Below are positions 1 through 8,806 of a stretch of 64,000 bases of DNA, in pieces. The notes under the pieces were generated by a model that saw only the letters and a program-made list of their open reading frames with translations, had not been told where the DNA came from and did not search any database. Where the stretch lies: positions 62,001 through 126,000 of the forward strand of contig NZ_JAPOHA010000009.1 in the NCBI RefSeq assembly GCF_026672255.1. The letters run 5' to 3'. Source of the stretch: Caproiciproducens galactitolivorans. GTDB taxonomy: Bacteria; Bacillota; Clostridia; Oscillospirales; Acutalibacteraceae. Each line of letters begins with the position of its first letter. Within the stretch, counting starts at the first letter, position 1. Made by a program: the position numbers and the translations under genes.

Positions 1-1069
1 AGGCGCATTCCAGAATGCGCGCACCGGCGGAGATCAGGTCGGCGAGGGCGCCGTTCTGCGCAAGCATGGTGTAAACCTGCTTGGAACCGGGCGCAATCGC
101 AAGACTGACGTTCGGGTTTACGGTTTTCCCTTTCAGAATGGAAGCAACACGCATCAGATCGCGGTAGGATGAATTTGTGCAGGAGCCGATGCATACCTGG
201 TCGACTTTCATTTTGCCGATTTCCCCGACTTTTTTCACTTTGTCGGGGCTGTGCGGGCAAGCCGCCATCGGGGCGAGTTCGGACAGGTTGATCGTAAGGA
301 CTTCATCGTAAACGGCGTCGGCGTCTGGTTTCAGTTCGATCCAGTCCTGTTCCCGGCCCTGCGCTTTCAAAAATTCTTTTGTAATTTCATCGGAAGGGAA
401 GATGGAAGTTGTTGCGCCGAGCTCCGCGCCCATGTTTGTAATGGTTGCGCGCTCCGGAACGCTTAAAGTGGAGACGCCTTCGCCGCCGTACTCCACAACT
501 TTTCCCACGCCGCCTTTAACGGTTAAAATCCGGAGAACCTCTAAAATGATATCCTTTGCGGAAACCCAAGGGGAAAGTTTTCCGGTCAGATTAATCCGGA
601 GCATTTTCGGCATAGTAATGTAATACGCGCCGCCGCCCATGGCGACCGCAACGTCAAGACCGCCCGCGCCCATGGCGAGCATTCCGATGCCGCCGCCAGT
701 CGGCGTATGGCTGTCGGAGCCGATCAAGGTTTTACCCGGGATGCCGAACCGTTCCAGATGAACCTGATGGCAGATGCCGTTGCCCGGTCTCGAAAAATAA
801 ATTCCGTGTTTTTTCGCAACGGATTGTATAAACCGATGATCGTCGGCATTTTCAAAGCCGGTCTGAAGGGTATTGTGGTCGATATAGGCCACGGAACGTT
901 CTGTTTTTACACGGGGGACACCCATGGCTTCAAACTCCAGGTAAGCCACCGTTCCGGTGGCGTCCTGCGTCAGAGTCTGATCTATTTTTAAACCGATTTC
1001 ACTGCCTGCTGTCATTTCTCCGCTCAAAAGGTGCGACTGAATGATTTTCTGTGCTAGTGTCAGGCCCAT
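1..1069 (-). CDS. acnA: Aconitate hydratase, 5' part (runs off the window)
   Basis: Aconitase of the single-chain type, which interconverts citrate and isocitrate through a [4Fe-4S] cluster. The 356 codons in the window cover about the first half of the usual ~640 residues. Visible family blocks are YIDHNTLQTGFENADDH near residue 65, GSDSHTPTGGGIGMLA near 118 and the first cluster cysteine in IGSCTNSSY near residue 310. The CGPC cysteine pair would lie just beyond base 1. LeuC was considered, but the DHNTLQTGFEN block fits aconitase. The ATG is preceded by GGGAGGA, and a strong sigma-A-type promoter lies at 1111-1139. It is divergent from tepA. Family assignment is firm; a role in glutamate synthesis through a partial citric acid cycle is inference. 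Confidence 0.9.
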   Translation of the reverse strand, partial: MGLTLAQKIIQSHLLSGEMTAGSEIGLKIDQTLTQDATGTVAYLEFEAMGVPRVKTERSVAYIDHNTLQTGFENADDHRFIQSVAKKHGIYFSRPGNGICHQVHLERFGIPGKTLIGSDSHTPTGGGIGMLAMGAGGLDVAVAMGGGAYYITMPKMLRINLTGKLSPWVSAKDIILEVLRILTVKGGVGKVVEYGGEGVSTLSVPERATITNMGAELGATTSIFPSDEITKEFLKAQGREQDWIELKPDADAVYDEVLTINLSELAPMAACPHSPDKVKKVGEIGKMKVDQVCIGSCTNSSYRDLMRVASILKGKTVNPNVSLAIAPGSKQVYTMLAQNGALADLISAGARILECA

Positions 1070-1110
1070 TATCCTAGTTCCTCCCAATCTATTGTGTTAA
1101 ATATATAACT

Positions 1111-1139
1111 ATTATCTAATAAAAAACCGGAATTGTCAA
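1111..1139 (-). promoter_or_regulatory. Sigma-A promoter of acnA
   Basis: On the minus strand TTGACA (1134-1139) is separated by 17 bases from GATAAT (1111-1116), about 40 bases ahead of the acnA start. The -35 is a perfect match and the -10 has one mismatch. Confidence 0.75.
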
Positions 1140-1189
1140 TCTGTCTGTTTCTATTTATATCATATTCCTTATATTGCGGCTTTATTTTC

Positions 1190-1218
1190 TTGCTGAATAC
1201 CGAAACAAATGCTATAAT
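1190..1218 (+). promoter_or_regulatory. Sigma-A promoter of tepA
   Basis: TTGCTG (1190-1195), a 17-base spacer and a perfect TATAAT (1213-1218). The expected transcript would start near 1225 and carry a short leader with a small hairpin (TACGGTA/TGCCGTA) just before the ribosome site. Confidence 0.7.
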
Positions 1219-1301
1219 AAAATCTGATATTCTAAAAGGACTGTTTCTGTGTATGAGAATCGCCTTCTTACGGTACAATAATGCCGTAGGAGGTGCGGAA
1301 A

Positions 1302-2123
1302 ATGAATCAGAAAGATCGTTCAGAGAAGGAAAAGGATATCCGGGAAGCCGAGAAAAGTGAAAAGCAAACCGACCAGATCATCGATACCGGTTCCGTAATT
1401 ACCGGCAATGGACAGCACCGCGTTCATTGCCTGACTATTATCGGGCAGATCGAAGGGCACTTTATTCTTCCTTCACAGAATAAAACAACAAAATACGAAC
1501 ATGTTATCCCGCTGCTTGTTGCTATTGAGGAAGATCCCGCAATCGACGGGCTTCTTATCATATTAAATACGGTGGGCGGCGACGTTGAAGCGGGCCTTGC
1601 TTTAGCGGAACTGGTGGCCGGAATGAAGAAGCCGACCGTTTCCCTGGTGCTTGGGGGAGGACATTCCATCGGCGTGCCGCTCGCGGTTGCGGCAAAACAT
1701 TCTTTCATCGCGCCGAGCGCGACAATGACTATCCATCCGGTGCGAATGAACGGAATGCTGCTTGGCGTGCCGCAGACGCTGGAGTATTTTCAGCGCATGC
1801 AGGAACGGATTACCAGATTCGTTACAAAGAATTCAAAAATTACACCCGAACGGTTCCACGAGCTTTCCATGAATACACGGGAACTGGTGATGGACGTCGG
1901 TACCATTCTGGACGGCAACGACGCGGTTGCCGAAGGGTTGATCGACTCGCTTGGAAGTCTTTCCGACGCCATTGACTGCCTTTATGGTATGATTGATGAA
2001 TATAAAGGAAATAAGCCGCAGGAAAGCAAACCGCAGCGTAAAAGAGCGGGAGTGAAAACCAGAAGAGCGGGCGGGAAGAAGGGCGAACCGCCGTCCGGAA
2101 AAAATACAGGAGAACTTTCCTGA
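1302..2123 (+). CDS. tepA: ClpP-fold serine protease of the TepA family
   Basis: A 273-residue ClpP/crotonase-fold protein resembling Bacillus TepA, a cytoplasmic ClpP-like peptidase reported to influence protein export or spore outgrowth. The core runs from about residue 40 to 225. [15 protein letters not shown] contains the presumed nucleophile serine, and the following TIHPVR resembles the ClpP histidine region. The C-terminal ~45 residues are a basic, proline- and serine-rich tail. I chose the ATG at 1302, eight bases after AGGAGG, over a GTG at 1293 that lies within the ribosome site. In Bacillus tepA sits just upstream of spoIIIE; here uppP lies between them. The substrate is unknown. 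Confidence 0.85.
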   Translation: MNQKDRSEKEKDIREAEKSEKQTDQIIDTGSVITGNGQHRVHCLTIIGQIEGHFILPSQNKTTKYEHVIPLLVAIEEDPAIDGLLIILNTVGGDVEAGLALAELVAGMKKPTVSLVLGGGHSIGVPLAVAAKHSFIAPSATMTIHPVRMNGMLLGVPQTLEYFQRMQERITRFVTKNSKITPERFHELSMNTRELVMDVGTILDGNDAVAEGLIDSLGSLSDAIDCLYGMIDEYKGNKPQESKPQRKRAGVKTRRAGGKKGEPPSGKNTGELS

Positions 2124-2128
2124 TAACG

Positions 2129-2175
2129 GATGAAGAATGGAAATGAGAAACAAAATTCATTGTTCATTCTTCATC
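2129..2175. repeat. 47-base imperfect palindrome between tepA and uppP
   Basis: The outer arms GATGAAGAATG (2129-2139) and CATTCTTCATC (2165-2175) are perfectly complementary over 11 bases. An inner AATGA/TCATT pair extends the stem towards a short A-rich loop. TTAAATTT follows, so it could act as a weak terminator. The composition also resembles short dispersed palindromes seen in Firmicute spacers, but I see no second full copy here. Confidence 0.55.
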
Positions 2176-2204
2176 TTAAATTTACATAGGGGGATTATGA
2201 CTAT

Positions 2205-3137
2205 ATGACTGTACTGCAAGCGATCATACAAGGGATTATCCAGGGAGCGACGGAGTTTTTACCGGTTTCCAGCAGCGGGCATTTATCACTCGCGCAGCAT
2301 TTTATGGGGGTACAGGTACCGGGTCTCTTTTTTGACGTGATGTTACATATTGGTACGCTGTTAGCGGTTTTAGCGGTTTATTACCGGCTGGTCGGCCGAT
2401 TGATCTGTGAATTTTTCCTGCTGATCCGCGACCTTTTTACGGGCCGGTTCAAATGGAATAAGATGAACCCGGACCGCCGCATGTTAATCATGCTCATTAT
2501 CGGCCTTGTGCCGCTGTTTCTGCTGTTCCTGCCGGTTCCCGGAACCGGGATGAAGCTAAAGGACTTTGCGGACAAATGGGCGTCCGACAGCGACATCGTG
2601 ATCGAAGGCGCTTCCCTTATCATGACGAGCATCCTGCTGACGCTCGGTATTCTTGCAGGCAACCGTTCCGGCGCCCGCCACGCGCAATACGGCCGCACCG
2701 GCGGCAGAAAACAGTTCAACGTGCCGGATGCGGTTACGGTCGGTCTGGTTCAGTGTGTTGCCGCCGTATTCCCCGGGCTTTCCCGTTCCGGCTCCACGCT
2801 TTCCGCCGGATTGATGCGCGGAATCAACCGTCAGACAGCGCTGGACTATTCTTTTGTAATCGGAATCCCTTCCATTCTGGCGGCGGCGGTTCTGGAACTG
2901 AAAGACGCGGTGCACGAACCGACGGCGATTTCCACAGCGGCCATTCTGGCAGGCGTCATTGTGTCCGCGATTGTAGGCTTTATGGCGATAAAACTCCTTC
3001 GCTGGATGGTTACAACCAATAAATTACATATTTTTGCAATTTATACGTTCATTTTAGGCGTTACCGTTTTGGTACTTGGCATTATGGAGCATCACACCGG
3101 TGTGAACGCAATTACCGGCGCGGCTCTGCATTTTTAA
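2205..3137 (+). CDS. uppP: Undecaprenyl-diphosphatase (BacA/UppP type)
   Basis: Integral membrane phosphatase that removes a phosphate from undecaprenyl pyrophosphate so that the lipid carrier of cell-wall synthesis can be reused; loss sensitises cells to bacitracin in characterised species. The two signature blocks are present: EFLPVSSSGHL near residue 19 and GLSRSGSTLSAG near residue 196. Multiple hydrophobic segments cover the rest. At 310 residues it exceeds the common ~270; the extra length includes a basic stretch around residues 150-175, likely a cytoplasmic loop. AGGGGGA precedes the ATG by about 10 bases. It lies between tepA and ftsK on the same strand and is probably cotranscribed with them. 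Confidence 0.95.
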   Translation: MTVLQAIIQGIIQGATEFLPVSSSGHLSLAQHFMGVQVPGLFFDVMLHIGTLLAVLAVYYRLVGRLICEFFLLIRDLFTGRFKWNKMNPDRRMLIMLIIGLVPLFLLFLPVPGTGMKLKDFADKWASDSDIVIEGASLIMTSILLTLGILAGNRSGARHAQYGRTGGRKQFNVPDAVTVGLVQCVAAVFPGLSRSGSTLSAGLMRGINRQTALDYSFVIGIPSILAAAVLELKDAVHEPTAISTAAILAGVIVSAIVGFMAIKLLRWMVTTNKLHIFAIYTFILGVTVLVLGIMEHHTGVNAITGAALHF

Positions 3138-3176
3138 CGAAAACTAAGGAATATGAAATTATAAGGTGAGAATTCG

Positions 3177-5669
3177 GTGGCAAATCAAAAACACAGCGTG
3201 AAAAAGAAAGCTCCCGCCCGTACGAGCCGTGCGCCGAAGGCACAGCATATGGCAAAAAACGCAGGGAAAAAACCGGAGCGGGATGCGGAATACGTCAGAC
3301 AGCGCAATCAGATTAACGCGATTGTGCTGTTTGCCGTGGCCATTTTAATGGTCTGTCTGGTTTTAATTTCAGGGGACCATATCTGGCTTTGGTGCCATAA
3401 CGCCCTTTTGGGCCTGTTTGGCAGCTGCGCCATTATCTGGCCGATATTATTATTTTACATATCCATTGTAACCGCTTTTGAACGCCAGAATAACTGGCTT
3501 GGCGGCAAGGTCGTTTTAATGGTGGTGATCATTACCCTGTTTTGTTCGGCGGTTTATATTTTTTCCGCTGCGGACAAAACATCGGTGCATTCGCTGCAAA
3601 GCCAGCTTGTGAACCTTTATAAACTGGGGATGCAAAGATCCGGCGCGGGTCTGTTCGGCGGTTTGCTGGGGATTCCCTTTGTTGCGGCGCTCGGCTCAAC
3701 CGGGGCAAAAATTGTGATCATTCTGGCCCTTTTCGTGGCGATTATGATTTTAACCGGAACCAGCCTTGTACAGCTTTTCCGTGCTATTACAAAGCCGGCC
3801 GACATGGTCGCTTCCAATATCAGCAGTGTGTATGAACAGCGGGCGATCGAACGCGCCCGTAAGGAAAATTCCTATATCGACATTCCGCTTGACAAAGAGG
3901 ATGTTACGCAGCGCATAACAAAGGCAAAAAGCAAAAAAGGAAAAAATGAAAAGCTCGACCAGCTGGAAAAGGTGTTTGGGGTAAAAGAACCGGTTGTCGA
4001 GAAAGTCGAAAGCAATCCGGTATCCGTTCCGGGTTCCGGCGAAAAGACGGAACCGTCGGCTGCCGTTTTGGAAGCGGTGAAAAATTCTGCGGCGAAGCCG
4101 GAAGAAAAAAAGCCGCCGGTTGGTGCTTCCATGCAGATGACCATGTTTGCCGACGAGCCTCCGCAGGACGGTTCCTACCATTTCCCGCCGATTACGATGC
4201 TGGAAACAACAAAGGTAACAAACGATCAGGAAATTGCGGAGGAACTGAAAACCAACGGGCGGATGCTGGTGGAAACTTTAAAAAGTTTCGGCGTTCAGAC
4301 AAAAATTATGGATATCAGCCGCGGGCCTGCGGTAACGCGTTATGAGTTGCAGCCCGCCGCCGGTGTAAAAATCAGTAAAATCACGAATTTATCGGACGAT
4401 ATTGCCATGAATCTGGCCGCTTCGGGCGTGCGTATCGAGGCCCCGATTCCGGGCAAGGCCGCCGTCGGCATTGAGGTTCCGAATAAAAAAGTCAGCGTTG
4501 TCCGTATGCGGGAACTGATTGAATCCAACAGCTTCTGTACGGCCAAAAGCCGCTTGACCGTTGTTTTGGGACGCGATATCGCGGGGGAAGTGGCAACGGC
4601 GGATCTGGCAAAAATGCCCCATCTGCTGATTGCGGGCTCAACCGGTTCCGGTAAATCGGTCTGTATCAATTCGTTCATCATGAGTCTTTTATATAAGTCC
4701 ACTCCGGAAGAAGTGCGGTTTTTGATGATCGACCCGAAGGTTGTGGAGCTGGGGATTTATAACGGAATCCCCCAGCTTTTGGTTCCGGTCGTCACCGACC
4801 CGCGCAAGGCCGCGGGTGCTCTGGGCTGGGCGGTGACCGAAATGCTGAAGCGCTATAAAACCTTCGCGGAGAAAAATGTCCGCGACCTGAACGGTTACAA
4901 CACGCTTGCCGCATCCAGCGGGTATAAGGATGAAAACGGCCAGCCTATGCCGCATCTGCCGCAGATTGTGATTATCATCGACGAGCTGGCAGATCTGATG
5001 ATGGCCGCGCCGAACGAAGTGGAAGATTCCATCTGCCGTTTGGCACAGATGGCGCGCGCCGCGGGCATGCACCTTCTGATTGCGACGCAGCGTCCGTCCG
5101 TCGACGTTATCACGGGGATTATCAAAGCGAATATTCCGAGCCGAATCGCGTTCGCCGTGTCGTCACAGGTTGACTCCCGTACCATTCTGGACATGGGCGG
5201 GGCGGAAAAGCTTTTGGGCCGCGGCGATATGCTGTTTTCCCCTGTCGGGTCGCAAAAGCCGATTCGTATTCAGGGCTGTTTCGTAAGCGACAGCGAAATC
5301 GAATCCGTTGTTAATTTTGTGAAGAAAACACAGGAAGCCGGGTATGATAAGGATATAGCGGAAGAAATCGAGAAAAACGCCGTTGCGGAGAAGGATTCCG
5401 GCTCCGACAGCGCCCTTGGCGAAGACACCGACCCGATGATGCCGGACGCTGTCAAATGCGTTGTGGAAGCGGGACAGGCTTCCACCTCTCTGCTTCAGCG
5501 CCGTCTGCGCCTCGGCTATGCCCGAGCGGGCAGATTGATTGATGAAATGGAGCAGATGGGCATTGTCGGCCCCCACGAAGGCTCGAAGCCGCGTCAGGTG
5601 CTGATTACCTATCAGCAGTGGCTGGAAATGACGATGCAACAGGCTGATCAAAAAGAAAGTGAAGAATAA
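3177..5669 (+). CDS. ftsK: DNA translocase FtsK/SpoIIIE
   Basis: An 830-residue hexameric dsDNA pump that moves chromosomes through the division septum; in spore formers the same family (SpoIIIE) packs DNA into the forespore. The N-terminus is basic (residues 1-45), followed by about four membrane helices to residue ~200. A charged linker (~220-330), the alpha/beta motor and a C-terminal winged-helix gamma domain (~755-820) complete it. Walker A GSTGSGKS is at about 487-494 and the Walker B VIIIDEL at about 597-603. The start is GTG, behind AAGGTGAG. Neighbouring tepA is the usual SpoIIIE context. It is the only such translocase in the window, so whether it serves division, sporulation or both cannot be told. 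Confidence 0.95.
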   Translation: MANQKHSVKKKAPARTSRAPKAQHMAKNAGKKPERDAEYVRQRNQINAIVLFAVAILMVCLVLISGDHIWLWCHNALLGLFGSCAIIWPILLFYISIVTAFERQNNWLGGKVVLMVVIITLFCSAVYIFSAADKTSVHSLQSQLVNLYKLGMQRSGAGLFGGLLGIPFVAALGSTGAKIVIILALFVAIMILTGTSLVQLFRAITKPADMVASNISSVYEQRAIERARKENSYIDIPLDKEDVTQRITKAKSKKGKNEKLDQLEKVFGVKEPVVEKVESNPVSVPGSGEKTEPSAAVLEAVKNSAAKPEEKKPPVGASMQMTMFADEPPQDGSYHFPPITMLETTKVTNDQEIAEELKTNGRMLVETLKSFGVQTKIMDISRGPAVTRYELQPAAGVKISKITNLSDDIAMNLAASGVRIEAPIPGKAAVGIEVPNKKVSVVRMRELIESNSFCTAKSRLTVVLGRDIAGEVATADLAKMPHLLIAGSTGSGKSVCINSFIMSLLYKSTPEEVRFLMIDPKVVELGIYNGIPQLLVPVVTDPRKAAGALGWAVTEMLKRYKTFAEKNVRDLNGYNTLAASSGYKDENGQPMPHLPQIVIIIDELADLMMAAPNEVEDSICRLAQMARAAGMHLLIATQRPSVDVITGIIKANIPSRIAFAVSSQVDSRTILDMGGAEKLLGRGDMLFSPVGSQKPIRIQGCFVSDSEIESVVNFVKKTQEAGYDKDIAEEIEKNAVAEKDSGSDSALGEDTDPMMPDAVKCVVEAGQASTSLLQRRLRLGYARAGRLIDEMEQMGIVGPHEGSKPRQVLITYQQWLEMTMQQADQKESEE

Positions 5670-5674
5670 AAAGA

Positions 5675-7543
5675 ATGCCTTTTTTACCGATCACAAAAGA
5701 GGAAATTACCGCATTGGGCTGGGACGCGCCGGATTTTATCGTCGTGACCGGAGACGCGTATGTCGACCATCCGTCTTTTGGCACGGCGATTATCTCGCGC
5801 GTGCTGGAATACTTTGGCTATCATGTCGCCGTCCTTGCACAGCCGGATTGGCGTACCGATAAGGATTTTACACGCTTTGGCAAACCGAAATACGGTTTTA
5901 TGGTAGGCTCCGGGAATATTGATTCCATGGTGGCCCACTATACCGTGGCGAGAAGGCCGCGTAAAGAGGATGCCTATTCCCCCGGAAAGAAAATGGGGCT
6001 GCGGCCGGACCGCGCCGTTCTGGTTTATTCGAAAAAGATAAAGGAAATCTATCCGGATTCACCCGTTATTATCGGCGGTCTGGAAGCTTCTCTTCGCCGC
6101 TTTGCGCATTATGACTATTGGGACGATAAAATCCGGCCGTCCATCCTTTTGGATTCCGGCGCGGATTTGCTTACTTACGGCATGGGGGAGAACCAGACGA
6201 TCGAAATCGCGCGCCGCCTTTATGCCGGAGAGCCGATCGAATCCATTACAGATGTGCGCGGAACCTGCTATGCGGTTCCTACAAAAGAATACCGGCCCGG
6301 TCCCGCGGTGGAATGCCCGAGCTTTGAGCAGGTATGCCGAAACAAAAAGGAATACGCGGTCTCCTGCCGGAAACAGCAGGACGAGCAGGACGCAGTCCGC
6401 GGCCGTAAAGTGATTCAGCGGCATGGGGACAGGATTCTGGTTCAGAACCCGCCGATGCCGCCGTTAACGCAGAAAGAACTGGACGCCGTTTACGATCTAC
6501 CCTACATGCGTACGTACCATCCGGTTTACGAAAGCATGGGGGGCGTTCCGGCCATTCAGGAAGTGGAATTTTCCATTACGCACAACCGCGGTTGCTTCGG
6601 TGCCTGTAACTTTTGTTCCATCGCGTTTCATCAGGGTCGTGCGATTACCGCGCGAAGCGAAGATTCCATCCTGCGCGAGGCGAAAAAGCTGACGGAGAAC
6701 CCGCATTTTAAGGGGTATATTCATGACGTTGGCGGGCCGACGGCGAATTTCCGCCAGCCATCCTGTGAAAAACAGAAAAAGCAGGGACTCTGTGCGGGCA
6801 AAAAATGCCTTGCCCCCAAGCCTTGCCCGGCGCTTTGCGTGGATCACAGCGAATACCTCGATATTCTGCGCAAGCTGCGTGCCTTGCCGAAAGTAAAACG
6901 CGTGTTTATCCGTTCCGGAATCCGCTTTGATTACCTGATTGAAGATAAAGACGACACTTTCTTTCGGGAACTCGTGAAATATCATGTCAGCGGCCAGCTG
7001 AAGGTTGCCCCGGAACACTGTACTCCGGAAGTGCTCGACAGCATGGGCAAGCCGCATATAGAGGCTTTTCTGAAGTTTCAGAAGAAGTTTTTTAAACTGA
7101 GCAAAGAGGATGGAAAGGAGCAGTACCTTGTTCCGTATCTCATGTCGTCCCATCCCGGCAGCACGCTGAAGGACGCGGTGGAACTCGCGCTGTTTTTAAA
7201 GCGGGAGCATCTTCGCCCGGAGCAGGTGCAGGATTTCTATCCAACGCCGGGGACGATTTCCACCTGCATGTTTTATACTGGTTTAGACCCGTATACCTTG
7301 AAGGAAGTCAATGTTCCCCGTACCGACCGCGAAAAGGCGATGCAGCGCGCGCTTTTGCAGTATTTCGTTCCCAAAAACCGGGATTTGGTGATCTCCGCGC
7401 TGAAAGCTGCGGGCCGCAGCGACCTGATTGGCATGGGCAGTGAATGTCTTGTCCGTCCTACTCCGGAAATGCAGCGTTCCAAAGTTCAAAGCAGAGAGAA
7501 GCGGGGCAAATGGAGCAGCAAAAAAACAACAAAAAGGCGCTGA
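5675..7543 (+). CDS. YgiQ-family radical SAM protein
   Basis: A 622-residue member of the UPF0313/YgiQ family. Residues 1-300 form a family-specific N-terminal region with a B12-binding-like fold expected from relatives. The radical SAM cluster motif is CFGACNFC near residue 308, in the sequence NRGCFGACNFCS. A cysteine-rich insert, CAGKKCLAPKPCPALC, lies around residues 370-385 and could bind a metal. The C-terminus is basic. The reaction of this family is unknown. It begins 5 bases after ftsK with only a weak purine-rich ribosome site, and its 3' end overlaps the next gene by 34 bases, which suggests translational coupling. Confidence 0.85.
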   Translation: MPFLPITKEEITALGWDAPDFIVVTGDAYVDHPSFGTAIISRVLEYFGYHVAVLAQPDWRTDKDFTRFGKPKYGFMVGSGNIDSMVAHYTVARRPRKEDAYSPGKKMGLRPDRAVLVYSKKIKEIYPDSPVIIGGLEASLRRFAHYDYWDDKIRPSILLDSGADLLTYGMGENQTIEIARRLYAGEPIESITDVRGTCYAVPTKEYRPGPAVECPSFEQVCRNKKEYAVSCRKQQDEQDAVRGRKVIQRHGDRILVQNPPMPPLTQKELDAVYDLPYMRTYHPVYESMGGVPAIQEVEFSITHNRGCFGACNFCSIAFHQGRAITARSEDSILREAKKLTENPHFKGYIHDVGGPTANFRQPSCEKQKKQGLCAGKKCLAPKPCPALCVDHSEYLDILRKLRALPKVKRVFIRSGIRFDYLIEDKDDTFFRELVKYHVSGQLKVAPEHCTPEVLDSMGKPHIEAFLKFQKKFFKLSKEDGKEQYLVPYLMSSHPGSTLKDAVELALFLKREHLRPEQVQDFYPTPGTISTCMFYTGLDPYTLKEVNVPRTDREKAMQRALLQYFVPKNRDLVISALKAAGRSDLIGMGSECLVRPTPEMQRSKVQSREKRGKWSSKKTTKRR

Positions 7544-8433
7544 AAGTTACCCTCTTATTGTTTTTAGCGGTTGGGCTGATTGTTTTCATCCTTCCGTTTG
7601 GCGCGGAAGCCTCCTGGCGGCAAATATTCCGGTTCTTCGGCTTAAGCGACTTTGCCGCCGCGGCGGATGATGCGCCGCTGTCCGTCCATGTTTTAAATGT
7701 AGGCAAGGCCGACAGTATCTTTATCGCCTGCGGCGGGAAATATATGCTTGTCGACGGGGGAACCCCGGATTGCGGGGAAGAGATTGCGGAGTATCTTGAC
7801 CGGCGGGGCGTAAAAAAGCTGGATTATGTTTTTAATACGCACCCGGACACAGACCATATCGGCGGCCTTGGCTATATCATCAGCCATTATAAGGTTGAGA
7901 AATATTTTGCCCCCAACATTCCCAAAAATCTGATCCCAAAGGGGGAGGAATACACCGCGGTGCAGACCGCGCTTAGGCAAACGGGTACTTCCGTTCAAAA
8001 TCCTCCTTGCGGGGAATCCCTGCAACTGGGAGATTTAAAGATAAAAGTGCTGGCGCCGGTAAATACAGGGGACAGCACCAATAATAATTCCATTGTTTTA
8101 AAGCTTACTTTTGGAAAAAGCCGATTTCTTTTAATGGGGGATGCGGAGAAAGAGGAGGAAAGCGACCTGCTGAAAAGCGGGGAGAACCTTTCCGCGGATG
8201 TGCTGAAAATCGGGCACCACGGAAGTTCCACTTCCACTTCGGAACCCTTTCTGCATGCGGTTCAGCCGGGCTTTGCGGCGATTTCCGTAGCCCGCGATTC
8301 CAGCGAGCTGCCGAAAAAGGATGTACTGAAAAGGTTGTGGACCGCGAAAATCCCCGTGTATCGCACGGATGTAAGCGGAACGCTCGTTTTTATGAGCGAC
8401 GGACAAAGGATTCATGTTTTAACGGAACAGTAG
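7510..8433 (+). CDS. Exported metallo-beta-lactamase-fold hydrolase, ComEC C-domain-like
   Basis: A 307-residue protein with a short basic N-terminus and one hydrophobic segment (residues ~10-27), consistent with a signal peptide or membrane anchor. A metallo-beta-lactamase fold of the type found at the C-terminus of ComEC follows. Motifs include VLNVGKADS, the metal ligands in THPDTDHIGG near residue 115, LMGDAEKEEE and IGHHGSSTSTS. In ComEC this domain is thought to degrade the non-transported DNA strand; here it stands alone without the channel domain. I chose the ATG at 7510 because it places the hydrophobic segment near the N-terminus. Phosphodiesterase or nuclease activity is inference. 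The following DUF3006 gene is a recurrent companion of such proteins. Confidence 0.8.
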   Translation: MEQQKNNKKALKVTLLLFLAVGLIVFILPFGAEASWRQIFRFFGLSDFAAAADDAPLSVHVLNVGKADSIFIACGGKYMLVDGGTPDCGEEIAEYLDRRGVKKLDYVFNTHPDTDHIGGLGYIISHYKVEKYFAPNIPKNLIPKGEEYTAVQTALRQTGTSVQNPPCGESLQLGDLKIKVLAPVNTGDSTNNNSIVLKLTFGKSRFLLMGDAEKEEESDLLKSGENLSADVLKIGHHGSSTSTSEPFLHAVQPGFAAISVARDSSELPKKDVLKRLWTAKIPVYRTDVSGTLVFMSDGQRIHVLTEQ

Positions 8434-8498
8434 TTTCTGTATGAGCCTTGTTTGGAAAAGCTTTTAATAAAATCCTAAGAAAAACAAAAGGGGAATTT

Positions 8499-8723
8499 AT
8501 GATGAAAACCTTAGTAATCGATCGCTTTGAAGGTACCTATGCTATTTGTGAGGACAAGGATCAGAAATTTTTCGCAATCGAAGTTTCCGAGCTGCCGCAG
8601 GGCGCGCATGAGGGAGATGTCCTCGACGTCAACGATACGGAGGGTACGATAAACATTAACGCGGAAGCAACCGAGCAGAGGCGTTCAAAAGCCAAAAAAT
8701 TGCAGGATAAGCTGTTCAAATAA
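8499..8723 (+). CDS. DUF3006 domain small protein
   Basis: A 74-residue acidic protein matching the DUF3006 pattern: MKTLVIDRFEGTYAICE at the start, a central EVSELPQGAHEGDV block and a basic C-terminal helix. Function is unknown. AAAGGGGAA lies 5-12 bases before two adjacent ATG codons (8499 and 8502), either of which could be used. It follows the metallo-beta-lactamase-fold gene by 65 bases and ends before a strong hairpin. Such proteins are often encoded next to ComEC-like hydrolases, so it may be a partner or regulator of that enzyme; this is a context argument only. Confidence 0.75.
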   Translation: MMKTLVIDRFEGTYAICEDKDQKFFAIEVSELPQGAHEGDVLDVNDTEGTININAEATEQRRSKAKKLQDKLFK

Positions 8724-8750
8724 GGTACAAACTTTTCCTTATCATCCTAT

Positions 8751-8794
8751 TACAGAACTGCCCCGCCGAAGAAACCCGGCGGGGCAGTTCTGTA
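8751..8794. terminator. Perfect 18-bp inverted repeat between convergent genes
   Basis: Arms 8751-8768 and 8777-8794 are perfectly complementary around an 8-base loop, with a GC-rich core (CTGCCCCGCCG). There is no clear T run on either side. It lies between the DUF3006 gene and convergent rodA, so it probably stops transcripts from both sides. Confidence 0.75.
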
Positions 8795-8806
8795 ATACGT
8801 ATTCAA

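Noticed and set aside
1-1069. 3-isopropylmalate dehydratase (LeuC) instead of aconitase
   Set aside because: The DHNTLQTGFENADDH block and the spacing to IGSCTNSSY fit the aconitase group; no leuD or other leucine gene is adjacent.
7444-7510. Upstream start for the ComEC-like hydrolase
   Set aside because: It would place about 22 polar residues before the hydrophobic export segment and has no ribosome site; the ATG at 7510 gives a normal signal-like N-terminus.
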